Shown: positions 19,846-28,919 of the stretch, piece by piece
How positions within the stretch are numbered: position 1 is the stretch's first letter
Layout: each line of letters begins with the position of its first letter
Origin: JAFGXF01 sp963732595
Lineage (GTDB): Bacteria > Chloroflexota > Anaerolineae > Anaerolineales > Anaerolineaceae
Direction of reading: 5' to 3'
Length of the DNA: 64,000 bases
Assembly (NCBI GenBank): GCA_963732595.1
Contig: CAVSZZ010000002.1
Span: forward strand, 1,488,001 to 1,552,000
Notes under the pieces: model-generated
Seen by the model: only the letters and a program-made list of their open reading frames with translations
What the model was told of the DNA's origin: nothing
Database searches by the model: none
Translations under genes and position numbers: made by a program

Positions 19846-21569
19846 TTAATTTCCTATCACGGGGAAAAAGAAGAGATTGTCGGTTAATAGCTCAATTGCA
19901 CCGATATCGCAGCCGCTGCCCTGGGGGCGTCTGTGACCGAGGAAATCCAGTCGAGGGCACTTCAACTCTCTGGCAATATCGATCAATGGGCTGTTTTCCA
20001 GAGGTTGAGGTGCAAAATTGACCAGATTCCATTGATGTGATACGCGGGTCGATCCCGCAGGTATTATGACTGTCTGGACAATCAGATGTTTTTACACCAT
20101 AGATGAAAGAATAACCGATCTCGAATGGATCCTTTGTCAGGTTTTCGTAGTAGCTCAGGCAGCTTGTTTCGGTTGTATTCGTAAAATCTGTTTGGCCGAT
20201 AAAAAGATCATTCTGGAGGAGAACTCGCTCATTGCCTTCACAATTTCCCTCCTGGGCGCACTGCGCAAAAACCAGGCAGGTTCCCTGACCGGTCAAACTG
20301 TTGTTCGTAATGATGGCCCGGTTACCGCGGCGCAAGTCCAGCGACAGGGCATTACCAGATGCCCGGCAGTTTTCCACCGCGCTTTCAATTTGTCCATCCG
20401 CATTGTAGTCGCCGCTGGCAGTAAATGATTGGTCCTTGAAAAAAGCACAATTGCCGACGATGATCGAGTTCTCTATTTCCACCGGGCCGCTGGTTTTCAC
20501 CTGGTTGCCCGCATTCCCTTCCGCTCGGATGCGGCGGATCACAATGGTGGCGTCACTCGAGGCATATAGAAGGTCCAGACCATCAGAGGTGTTATGCAAG
20601 AAAGACGGAATCCTCGATGATCCATTGTCCACCGGTTACGCCAGTGCCCACGCCATCACCATATCCGCCGGCTGGTTGTGCCCAACAACCATGAGGCTGT
20701 TCATCCGGATACCCCTCGACGCAGCCATTCCATTCAACCCGCCAGCCTGAGAATTCAAGGGTGCCACTGTTCGCATCGGAACCTTGCACAAGGTCGCCAT
20801 CCCATCCTGCCAGACCATTGCCTGCCAGGCGTGTATCCTCCACGCGCCAGTTGCTGATGCGGCCGGCATGGATGCCGGCGACTGCCAGGCCATGGATGTT
20901 CAGGTTTCGCAACAGGATGTTGTCGGCATCTTCGGCGTATATCCCAACCGAAGCCCAATCTCCATATGGATAACTACCGCGCTGACAGCTCAACCCGCCA
21001 TCCGGGTGACCGTCAGCACACGTGGCATGGTCGGTCAGCTCCAGACAGGCGATGACTGCGTTGCTGGTGTGGGTCAAGTCAAATATCTGGGTGACGCGTT
21101 CTGACCCCCATAATTCTGGAGGAGCTGCGCAGCCGGAATTCCAGCCTTCACCCAGGATCATGGTGGGATGTTGCGGATCTGGTCCAGCCGGCACCGGAGA
21201 AAGGTTGCAGTCCCAGGGATTATCGAAATTGCATAAGGCCGGGGAATCTGCTCCGGGTGATCCAACACCCATGCGGTAATTGCCGCTGGCAATGATCAAC
21301 GAGTCCCCACCGGAAACGCGCGGCGGACCGCCGGGGGGCAATGCCTGATTTGGGTGATTCCAGGCGCAGGCCAGGTTCAGACCGCTGCCGGGGTAGGGGA
21401 TGTCAGCCAGCCCATTGCACTGAAGGGCGTCCCCACCATCCGGGCGGATATAATAGATTGTCCCAATGGGTGAAAGCACATCTGATAGCGCATAGCCGTC
21501 AGTAGAAAAGGTACTGCAAGCCGACGCTAGTAGAATGATACCAAGGGCAAACAGGTTTAAATATCTCAT
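19846..21569 (-). CDS. Beta-helix lipoprotein with choice-of-anchor-like C-terminus, frameshifted
   Basis: The start is ATG at 21569. A short hydrophobic signal ends LLASACS, a likely lipoprotein cleavage site. IYYIRPDGGD, short beta-helix turns (IENSIIVGN, IITNNSL) and a C-terminal SGCDIGAIELL follow, then the final DNLFFFPVIGN. The body has many Cys and Gly/Asn residues, as in extracellular right-handed beta-helix proteins. One extra base near 20598 (in TTT) and one near 20035 break the frame; removing them gives a continuous protein of about 573 residues. It heads the operon with the DUF2877 protein and lactate permease. Polysaccharide or surface binding is only an inference. Confidence 0.75.
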
Positions 21570-21736
21570 TCGGATGATCTAATTATATCCAGAACCACCC
21601 ATTTTTTCATTATCTATAATTGATTGTATTGTTAACTGATTGTAAGTGTGAATTACTGTCTTCATTGGTAATATCAAGTAAAATATCCATACTCACACAC
21701 GAGGGCATGCACTCGGGTGGTATGGGTGGAAAAATA

Positions 21737-23278
21737 ATGCCTGCCTTTATACTCAGACCAGATGTTATCCCGCTTTGGATAGGTATAGGCCTCACGGGCT
21801 ACCTCCTGTTGACCGGCGTTCGATCCCGTCATTCGAAGCTTGGCGTTGATTTTACGGTATTGATGTCACTGGCCCTCATCTGGCAGGTCAGTTATGCCAT
21901 TAATATCATGACAGCCATGCTTTGGTTAATCGAGGTCATGGTATTTATTGAGATCGGTTGCATGTCGGCCATTCCGATCATTCTCTTTGTCTTTGCAGGC
22001 CGGCTGACCCGCCGGCCATTAATGTATCACCGCAATCTGATCATCGGCCTGTGCATCCTCCCGGCGATTATTGCCATCCTGACAATTACAAATAACCTGC
22101 ACCAGATCATTTACTCCGGGTTCAGCGAGGCACCACTTTCGACGGGGTTCTTGCTAGTACCGAATTTCGGATCCTGGTATGTGGTCATCGGAATCTATTC
22201 CTTCCTGCTAATCCTGGTCACCATGATCGCCCTGGTGGATTGGTTACAAAAGGCAACTCCGGCAAATCGGGGTCAGGCAGCCGTGTTATTATTTGGTATC
22301 CTGCCTCCCGTCATTGCCAACGTAACACATACCAGTGGCTTTTTCAATCTGGCTATAGACCCGACGTCGCTTGCCTTCAGCGTATCGGGTATCATATTAT
22401 TATGGGGATTGGGCCGTTATGGCTTGCTGGATATGATGCCAATCGCACGTGAGATCGTCTTTGAGAATATCAGCGATGGTGTCATTGTGTTGGATAACCA
22501 GGAATCGGTCATGGATATTAATCCGGCAGCCGCGAAATTGTTTGGCGGAAGCCGCAGCAATTTGATCGGGCGGCGAATGCGTGATTTGATCCACCGCCTG
22601 GATACCTGCTTGTTGATCGTAAAAAATGAAGCCGGGGAATATGATACATTGCGTTTTGGTGCCGGGGATCAGGTGGTTGATTATGAGATCCGGACCTCAC
22701 CCATCCATGATAAGAGCGGCATGCTGGAAGGCAAGATCATCTTATTAAATGATGTGACAGAAAGGCGCAAGCTGGAAGACGAATTGCGCGTCTTGTCTTC
22801 GCTGGATCACCTGACCGGGCTGATGAACCGCCGCACATTTTTCCTCGAATTAACAAAGCAGATCCGTCTGGCCAGGCGCTTCCACTATCAACTGACGGTC
22901 TGCATGATGGATCTGGATCGTTTCAAGATGTTGAATGATCAATATGGTCATCAGGTAGGGGACGATGCCCTGGCCCAGGCAGCCACCAGAATTCAAAACA
23001 GCATTCGTATCAGTGATATCGCTGCACGTTACGGCGGGGATGAGCTTGCAATGCTGTTGATTCATACGGGTGAGCGTGGGGCAAAAACACTCTGCAAACG
23101 TGTGTCCGACGAAGTCAGCAGTATCATTGTCCGGGATGAGTTCAAGATGGGGGTCAGTATTGGACTATCGTCCTTGAGAAAAGATGATCCTGACACCGGG
23201 GAGACCATCATTGCCAGGGCTGACCGGGCTTTATATAAGGCAAAGGCCAGAGGACGTGGAATGATCGTGGTCGGATAA
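21737..23278 (+). CDS. 7TM-PAS-GGDEF diguanylate cyclase
   Basis: Makes cyclic di-GMP from GTP at the inner membrane. The first 230 or so residues form seven or so membrane helices of the histidine-kinase N-terminal 7TM type. A PAS domain follows (about 245-345, VIVLDNQESVMDINPAAAKLFG), then a GGDEF domain to residue 513. The active-site signature reads YGGDEL (433-437), and the product-inhibition I-site RISD lies five residues before it. MDLDRFKMLND is also canonical. The start at 21737 has GGGTGG seven bases upstream; in-frame ATGs at 21707 and 21722 are alternatives. Confidence 0.88.
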   Translation: MPAFILRPDVIPLWIGIGLTGYLLLTGVRSRHSKLGVDFTVLMSLALIWQVSYAINIMTAMLWLIEVMVFIEIGCMSAIPIILFVFAGRLTRRPLMYHRNLIIGLCILPAIIAILTITNNLHQIIYSGFSEAPLSTGFLLVPNFGSWYVVIGIYSFLLILVTMIALVDWLQKATPANRGQAAVLLFGILPPVIANVTHTSGFFNLAIDPTSLAFSVSGIILLWGLGRYGLLDMMPIAREIVFENISDGVIVLDNQESVMDINPAAAKLFGGSRSNLIGRRMRDLIHRLDTCLLIVKNEAGEYDTLRFGAGDQVVDYEIRTSPIHDKSGMLEGKIILLNDVTERRKLEDELRVLSSLDHLTGLMNRRTFFLELTKQIRLARRFHYQLTVCMMDLDRFKMLNDQYGHQVGDDALAQAATRIQNSIRISDIAARYGGDELAMLLIHTGERGAKTLCKRVSDEVSSIIVRDEFKMGVSIGLSSLRKDDPDTGETIIARADRALYKAKARGRGMIVVG

Positions 23279-23340
23279 CCTCACCTTCCGACCTGTTTCG
23301 ACCGATAAATATCCTTCGACGAATCAATTCTCCCTGCTGA

Positions 23341-23354
23341 TATAATACCGGACG
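23341..23354 (+). promoter_or_regulatory. Promoter for leaderless miaB
   Basis: TATAAT (23341-23346) ends seven bases before the GTG start at 23354, and no ribosome-binding site is present. The -35 match is poor (TTCGAC at 23315-23320, 20-bp spacer). Transcription would start at or next to the GTG. Confidence 0.5.
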
Positions 23355-24670
23355 TGAAATACCATATTTGGACAGAAGGCTGCCAGATGAATGTGGCTGA
23401 TTCCCAGCGCGTGGCAGCTGAACTTGAACAACTCGGGTACACCCGCAGCCTGCAGCCTGCGGACGCTGATGTGATCGTGCTCAATACCTGTGTCGTCCGC
23501 CAGAGCGCGGAGGATAAGGCTACCGGACGGTTGAGTTCACTGCGTCCATTGAAAATCAGGAATCAGCAACTGGTGATCAATTTAATGGGGTGCCTGGTCA
23601 GTCCGCGAAACCAGGATGAACTCAGGCGCCGTTTTCCGTATGTGGATGTGTTCTCTCCACCTTCCGATCCCGGGCCATTGATCGCTTTTCTGACACAGGG
23701 AACTGAACACCAGAGCCAGGTTGAGGCTGTCCGGATGCGTAATGCGGTCATGGACGGAGAGCTGACGCTGCCGCGCTCCGATGAGGGTCTGGTGAGCGCC
23801 TTCCTGCCAGTCGTGTTGGGTTGCTCACATGGTTGCACTTATTGCGTCATTCCTTCAAGGCGAGGTGCCGAGCGCAGCCGCCCGGTGGAGGAGATCCTTG
23901 CAGAAGCCCGCACACTGATTAACCGGGGAGTCAAGGAGATCACGCTGCTCGGTCAAATCGTCGATCGCTACGGGCATGACCTGACACCTCGCGTTGACCT
24001 GTCGGTTCTGCTTGAACGCCTGAGCGAAATAGATGGTCTAATGCGGATCCGTTACCTGACGTCCCATCCCTCCTTCCTCTCCGACCGGATCCTCGAGACA
24101 ACCTCCCGTGTGGCGAAGGTTTGTCCTCATATCGAGGTGCCTGTTCAGGCCGGTGATGATGAGGTGCTGGCCAATATGCGGCGTGGGTATTCCGTTACTG
24201 ATTACCGCAGCCTGATCACCCGGATTCGCGAATTTTTACCGCAAGGTTCGATTGGCACGGATATCATCGTGGGTTTTCCTGGAGAAACAGATGCCCAGTT
24301 CCAAGGCACGGTGGACCTGCTTGAAGAATTGCGCCTGGATGTGGCGCATCTGGCCCGCTACTCACCCCGGCCAGGGACACCGGCTTACCGGAATATGAAT
24401 GATGATGTTCCGGCCAGGGAGAAGCTCAGGCGCTTCCGAATCCTGGAGGAGCTTCAGGAACGGGTGGTAGGGGAGATCAATGCCCGGCTGTTGGGTGGGC
24501 AACAGGAGATTCTCTTTGAGGACCGGGTAAAAAATCGTTGGCGGGGGCGCACTCGTACCAATAAGCTGGTATTCGTGGAGAGCGGTGAGAACTTGAAGGG
24601 ACAGCTCCGCAGTGTTCAGATCACCTGGACGGGTCCCTGGTCGATGCAGGCGACGATTGCACCAGATTGA
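23354..24670 (+). CDS. miaB: MiaB-type tRNA methylthiotransferase
   Basis: A radical-SAM enzyme adding a methylthio group to i6A37 of tRNAs. The N-terminal cluster ligands are C10 (TEGCQMN), C46 (LNTCVVR) and C80 (LMGC). The radical-SAM CxxxCxxC is C157/C161/C164 in CSHGCTYC. GTDIIVGFPGET, YSPRPGTPA and a C-terminal TRAM domain with KNRWRGRT complete the family pattern; 438 residues is normal. The GTG at 23354 is needed to keep C10; the next in-frame ATG falls after it. No Shine-Dalgarno site is present, so translation may be leaderless. Confidence 0.93.
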   Translation: MKYHIWTEGCQMNVADSQRVAAELEQLGYTRSLQPADADVIVLNTCVVRQSAEDKATGRLSSLRPLKIRNQQLVINLMGCLVSPRNQDELRRRFPYVDVFSPPSDPGPLIAFLTQGTEHQSQVEAVRMRNAVMDGELTLPRSDEGLVSAFLPVVLGCSHGCTYCVIPSRRGAERSRPVEEILAEARTLINRGVKEITLLGQIVDRYGHDLTPRVDLSVLLERLSEIDGLMRIRYLTSHPSFLSDRILETTSRVAKVCPHIEVPVQAGDDEVLANMRRGYSVTDYRSLITRIREFLPQGSIGTDIIVGFPGETDAQFQGTVDLLEELRLDVAHLARYSPRPGTPAYRNMNDDVPAREKLRRFRILEELQERVVGEINARLLGGQQEILFEDRVKNRWRGRTRTNKLVFVESGENLKGQLRSVQITWTGPWSMQATIAPD

Positions 24671-24710
24671 TCCCATCCTTCCTCTCAAATATTACTAGTT
24701 TGGCATCAAA

Positions 24711-24815
24711 TATTAATATTATCGCCCCATATAGTTAAATATATTAATATAATCTTGACAAAATTTAATAGTCGAGGTTAAGATAGCTTAGATATATTAA
24801 TGCCTCTATTAATAT
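24711..24815 (+). promoter_or_regulatory. Promoter flanked by TATTAATAT repeats
   Basis: A -35 TTGACA (24755-24760) and -10 TAAGAT (24779-24784) with an 18-bp spacer. The palindrome-like TATTAATAT occurs exactly at 24711-24719, 24742-24750 and 24807-24815, and imperfectly at 24795-24803. The copies bracket the promoter on both sides, as expected for a repressor or AT-binding protein. Confidence 0.55.
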
Positions 24816-24834
24816 AATTAACTGTGAGGATGCC

Positions 24835-25233
24835 ATGACACGGGAAGATGAAAGATTAATGATCCTCGATATGCTGGAACGAGGTAAGATAACCAGTGAT
24901 GAAGCAGATAAGTTGCTGGTTTCATTGAACCCAGCTGGACCGGGCACGGAACCGGAAATAGCGGTTGATGAACCGATTGAAAAGCCGCGCCGGGCACACT
25001 GGATCCGTATCCGGGTCACCGAGTTATCTTCCGGGAAGAGGAAGTTTTCGATGACGCTGCCTTTGTTTTTCATGCGCCTTGGCATCCGGTTTGGAAAACA
25101 TTACACAGGCGATAGTCTGGACAGCAGCAGCTATGACGTCGGAAAAGAATTCTTCAGGAAACCGGTTAAGGGCAGGGTTGTGGATGCGTCAGATCCTGAA
25201 GATGACGAACACGTCGAAATCACCTTCCTGTAA
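24835..25233 (+). CDS. SHOCT/YvlB-N-like small protein
   Basis: A 132-residue protein. The N-terminal 35 residues (LMILDMLERGKITSDEADKLL) form the short double-helical SHOCT/YvlB-type motif often found on stress or envelope proteins. A Pro/Glu linker is followed by a short domain with SGKRKFSMTLPLFFMRLG, like the DUF-type segment paired with this motif in Firmicutes LiaX/YvlB relatives. There is no membrane helix. GAGGA precedes the ATG. It sits behind the TATTAATAT-flanked promoter and 76 bp before an MFS gene, so it may be a regulator or partner of that transporter (inference). Confidence 0.6.
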   Translation: MTREDERLMILDMLERGKITSDEADKLLVSLNPAGPGTEPEIAVDEPIEKPRRAHWIRIRVTELSSGKRKFSMTLPLFFMRLGIRFGKHYTGDSLDSSSYDVGKEFFRKPVKGRVVDASDPEDDEHVEITFL

Positions 25234-25269
25234 CCGCCAGATCAAGATTCCTGGGGCAATCGTCCTCCA

Positions 25270-25288
25270 CCAGGCAATGCCTGGTTTT
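25270..25288 (+). terminator. Short hairpin with T-tract
   Basis: CCAGGC (25270-25275) / GCCTGG (25279-25284) followed by TTTT, between the SHOCT-like gene and the MFS gene. The stem is only 6 bp, so it may reduce rather than stop read-through. Confidence 0.4.
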
Positions 25289-25309
25289 ATTACCATGGAT
25301 AAGTGAGTC

Positions 25310-26563
25310 GTGTTTATCAAGCAAAAGATCAAGCAGTTCGGCAGGTTCTACAATGATTACCCGCGCACTTTCTGGACGCTGATGGGTGTGTCTTTCATCG
25401 ACCATCTGGGTGGTGCGTTGATGTTCCCATTCTTCGCCTTATACATCACCTCGAAATTTAAAGTAGGTATGACAGAGGTGGGGATCTTGTTTGCCTTGTT
25501 CTCCGTCTCAAGCTTTATCGGATCAGCATTGGGTGGTGCGATGACCGACCGGCTGGGCCGGCGGGGCATGTTGATCTTCAGTCTGATCTCCACGTCGATA
25601 AGCGCGGTGATCATGGGATTGGTGAACTCACTCGGGGCTTTCTATCTGTTAGCACTTCTGGTGGGTATATTCACCGATGTGGGTGGGCCTGCCCGGATGG
25701 CCATGATGGCTGATTTATTACCGGAAGAAAAAAGAGTTTCCGGATTCGGGGTCTTCCGCGTTGTGTTTAACGTTGCCGCTGCCATCGGTCCCGCCATCGG
25801 TGGTTTTATGGCTACCCGCTCCTACCTGGCACTCTTCATCTCCGATGCAGTGCTGAGTCTCATCACTGCCATCCTGGTTATTCGCTACATTCCTGAAACG
25901 AAACCGGAACAGAGTGCGGATACGCCACGGGAAACACTCGCGGCTACATTTAAAGGTTACTTCTCGGTGTTAAGGGACCGTTTCTTCGTTTTTTACATCT
26001 TTGCCAGCATCCTGGCAGGCCTGGTCTATATGAATTTCAATACCACCCTGGGTGTATTCCTGCGTGATTACCGGGGGATTCCCGAATCGGGTTATGGTTT
26101 GCTGATCACCATCAATGCCACCATGGTGGTATTGATGCAATTTTCGATCACGCGTGTGATCGATAAATATAAACCCATGCTCATGATGGCACTCGGGACA
26201 TTACTCTCCGGAATGGGTTTCGCCCTGTTCGGTTTCATTCATACCTACAGCCTGGCGGTCGTTGCCATGGTCATCTTGACCATCGGTGAAATGATCTGGG
26301 CCCCGGTCTCGAATGCCCTGGTGGCGAACTTTGCCCCGGAAGATAAGCGTGGCCGTTACATGGCAGCCTTCGGTTTCTCGTGGGGCATCCCGTTTGCGAT
26401 CGGGCCTTTATTGGCGGGTCAACTCCTGGACTCCGGCAACGGGGATTGGTTGTGGTATGCCTGTGGAATCTTGAGCATTCTGGGAACGCTCAGTTTCCTG
26501 GCGCTCAGTCGGGCACTCCCACCAGCACGCAAAACTGCTGGTCCTGAACCTGCCTTGGAATAA
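25310..26563 (+). CDS. MFS transporter
   Basis: A 417-residue membrane protein with about 12 helices. The loop between helices 2 and 3 has the MFS signature (GGAMTDRLGRRGMLI), and a second, weaker copy (DKYKPML) is in the second half. The start is GTG at 25310 with a weak AGTGAG upstream. The lack of an obvious substrate motif leaves substrate open; drug or metabolite efflux is common for this DHA-type layout. It follows the SHOCT-like gene on the same strand and may share its promoter. Confidence 0.85.
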   Translation: MFIKQKIKQFGRFYNDYPRTFWTLMGVSFIDHLGGALMFPFFALYITSKFKVGMTEVGILFALFSVSSFIGSALGGAMTDRLGRRGMLIFSLISTSISAVIMGLVNSLGAFYLLALLVGIFTDVGGPARMAMMADLLPEEKRVSGFGVFRVVFNVAAAIGPAIGGFMATRSYLALFISDAVLSLITAILVIRYIPETKPEQSADTPRETLAATFKGYFSVLRDRFFVFYIFASILAGLVYMNFNTTLGVFLRDYRGIPESGYGLLITINATMVVLMQFSITRVIDKYKPMLMMALGTLLSGMGFALFGFIHTYSLAVVAMVILTIGEMIWAPVSNALVANFAPEDKRGRYMAAFGFSWGIPFAIGPLLAGQLLDSGNGDWLWYACGILSILGTLSFLALSRALPPARKTAGPEPALE

Positions 26564-26594
26564 ATTAAAGGTATCCTGCCCGTGTTGTTAATCA

Positions 26595-26626
26595 AACCCG
26601 CGTTGGTGAAGTGTCAAGCGCGGGTT
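26595..26626 (+). terminator. Terminator after the MFS gene
   Basis: AACCCGCG (26595-26602) and CGCGGGTT (26619-26626) form an 8-bp stem with a 16-nt loop followed by ATTTATT. Confidence 0.65.
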
Positions 26627-26689
26627 ATTTATTCCTGTGGGGAATATGCTACAATTATACGGATAATATGATGATTCCGTATTAAACCA

Positions 26690-28633
26690 ATGGCTGACGA
26701 CCCACTGAGCATTTTATACGAAGAGAGCAGTGAACTGGAATACAACGGGGAATACAGCCAGGCGATTAATCGTATCCAGCAAGCGCTTGAATTTGTCAAT
26801 GAAAATCACCTGCCTAAATCTGAAAAGGCCAGGGCATTGATCCGCATCGGCTGGCTGGAGTTTCTGATGGGACATTACGTCCAGGCTTATGAGACTACCG
26901 AAAGCGGGCTGAAACTGGCTGAACCGAAATCGGTGAATACGTACGAAGGTCTGGTCAATATTGCTGCCATTAAGGCTGAAACGAATGACCTGGCGGGTGC
27001 CGAAAAAGTCTACACCCAGGCGATCGAGTTATGCCGGGAGATTGGTGCTGCAGATATCTTGTGGCGTGGCTTGCACGGCGCAGCAGTGGGGGTTTACCTG
27101 CCGCGTGGGCAATTCGACCTGGCGCTTTCATTTGAGCGTGAAGCATTGTTACTCGCACGCCGGTCACCGGCCAGAAAACCGATCTGGAAATTCCTGAACA
27201 CCATCGGGTGGGTGCATTTGCTAACAGGTAATGCTCACGAATTGCAGGAGACACTCGAGCGTCTGCAATATGAGATCATGCCAGATGCCCCCAGCGAAGG
27301 TTATTACCTCGTCCTCAGGTCGCAAGCAACCCTGGATTCTCATTATGACCCAGAGATGGTCATGTCCATCCTGACCCACGCACGCGTGATAAGTGAGTTA
27401 CGTGGTGATCCTGGTTTGGTAACCCTCGTAAGGGTTTCAATGGCACGTTACTATATCCGGATTCAAAAACCATCACCCGCTGTCGACTGGGCTGAAATGG
27501 CGGTCGATTTTGCCAGAAAAGTGGGTTACCAGCATATGCTGGGGATTGCACTATACTGCTTGGCTTTTGCTTTATGGTTGGCAGGCGATTTGAAAGAAGC
27601 AGAAAAATGTCTGGAGGAATCCATCCAGGTGACCACCAGGTTGGACGCCCGCTATGACCGTGCTTATGCCATATTGCTGTTATCGATCATCCAATATTTC
27701 CACGGGCAACCAGGTGCCGCAGAGAACTGGCGTCAGGCCATGCGTTCAATCCTGGATGGCGATTATGCCTGTCTGATCGAAAAAACGGGTGGTTTTGCCT
27801 ACCAGATGTTCACGGAATCTCTGAACAGCAAGGATCCCGAAGAACAAAAACTCGCCCAGTCCCTGCTGGTTACGCTTAAACGTATTCCGGCAGAACCACT
27901 TCAGATCACCACCCTGGGAGATTTCTATATCCAACAGGGTGGCCGGCGTATTGACAGCGAGGACCTGCATCAAAGGCGCGCCGGTGAGTTGCTGGCTTTG
28001 CTGCTAAACCAGCCCCGCCAGCAGATCAATCAGGAAAAAGCACTCGAAGCCCTGGCCCCCAATGAAGCCCGGACAAAGCAGCAGACCATTTTCTATCATG
28101 CCACCTCAACCTTGAGACGTTTGCTGGAGCCCAACCTGCCGGATAAATTCCCCTCGCGTTACCTTGAGGTTGGAAACGAACAACTCCGCCTGGTTTTACC
28201 ACCCGGCTCCCAGATCGATTTTGAGGTCTTCCAGGATCACATTCGCAACCAGCGATATGACCAGGCACTCGGCTTGTATGGTGGGGAATGGGTAGCGGAT
28301 TACCCCTATGCTGATTGGGCTATGGAATTGCGCGAACAGTTAACCCATATGTATCTCGAGGCACTGAACACGCGCACACAGAATATGTTGAAGCGCAACA
28401 ACCCGGCTGAGGCACTCGAAAGCAGCCGACGCATCCTGGCGCTCGAACCGTGGAATGAAGTTGCAGCCGAGATGGCCATTCAAGCTTACTTCCTAATGGA
28501 CGATAAAGTGGGGGCAATCCGTATTTATAAGAGCCTGCAAAAAGCGTTGGATGATGAGCTGGGCATGGAGCCCTCTGATGAACTCAAGCAAAAATTCAGC
28601 GGAATGATGGTTGAAACCCGCGAAACTGCCTGA
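26690..28633 (+). CDS. TPR and C-terminal SARP/BTAD-type transcriptional regulator
   Basis: A 647-residue protein. Residues 1-390 are tetratricopeptide-like helices (AINRIQQALEF, AYETTESGLKLAE, AEKVYTQAIELC). From about 400, ITTLGDFYIQQGG begins a winged-helix DNA-binding domain with LLALLLNQPRQQINQEKALEALAP. A BTAD domain follows (IDFEVFQDHI ... ALDDELGMEPSDELKQ). In classical SARP/AfsR proteins the DNA-binding and BTAD part is N-terminal; here it is at the end. The ATG has no clear ribosome site. The upstream and downstream neighbours are unrelated, so its targets are unknown. Confidence 0.82.
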   Translation: MADDPLSILYEESSELEYNGEYSQAINRIQQALEFVNENHLPKSEKARALIRIGWLEFLMGHYVQAYETTESGLKLAEPKSVNTYEGLVNIAAIKAETNDLAGAEKVYTQAIELCREIGAADILWRGLHGAAVGVYLPRGQFDLALSFEREALLLARRSPARKPIWKFLNTIGWVHLLTGNAHELQETLERLQYEIMPDAPSEGYYLVLRSQATLDSHYDPEMVMSILTHARVISELRGDPGLVTLVRVSMARYYIRIQKPSPAVDWAEMAVDFARKVGYQHMLGIALYCLAFALWLAGDLKEAEKCLEESIQVTTRLDARYDRAYAILLLSIIQYFHGQPGAAENWRQAMRSILDGDYACLIEKTGGFAYQMFTESLNSKDPEEQKLAQSLLVTLKRIPAEPLQITTLGDFYIQQGGRRIDSEDLHQRRAGELLALLLNQPRQQINQEKALEALAPNEARTKQQTIFYHATSTLRRLLEPNLPDKFPSRYLEVGNEQLRLVLPPGSQIDFEVFQDHIRNQRYDQALGLYGGEWVADYPYADWAMELREQLTHMYLEALNTRTQNMLKRNNPAEALESSRRILALEPWNEVAAEMAIQAYFLMDDKVGAIRIYKSLQKALDDELGMEPSDELKQKFSGMMVETRETA

Positions 28634-28766
28634 AAATCGACCTTTTTCTGGCAGTGATTTGGCAGTCCCCCTCGTTATAATTTTGATTGTAAATTGAATA
28701 GTTTACCTTGCCATTCCGTCCGGCGTCTGATCAAATACATAGGGGATATCGCCGGTCCATATATCG

Positions 28767-28797
28767 GGCACCCGTGATACGCTGGATTACGGGTGCC
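28767..28797 (+). terminator. Terminator hairpin
   Basis: GGCACCCGT (28767-28775) and ACGGGTGCC (28789-28797) form a 9-bp stem followed by TGTGTTT, between the BTAD regulator and superoxide dismutase genes. Confidence 0.6.
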
Positions 28798-28842
28798 TGT
28801 GTTTAACCTCCCATTTTGTAACTTATACCGCTCAATTGCATC

Positions 28843-28857
28843 TTATCAATATAATAA
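28843..28857 (+). promoter_or_regulatory. PerR/Fur-like box upstream of superoxide dismutase
   Basis: TTATCAATATAATAA matches the PerR consensus TTATAATNATTATAA at 12 of 15 positions and lies inside a perfect 7-bp inverted repeat ATCTTAT/ATAAGAT (28840-28860). It is 63 bp before the sod start. A TATAAT lies downstream at 28880-28885. Confidence 0.5.
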
Positions 28858-28919
28858 GATATAAAGATAAAATAATATATATAATAGGACCGGCATACTT
28901 AACCGGGAAAGGAATGAAA

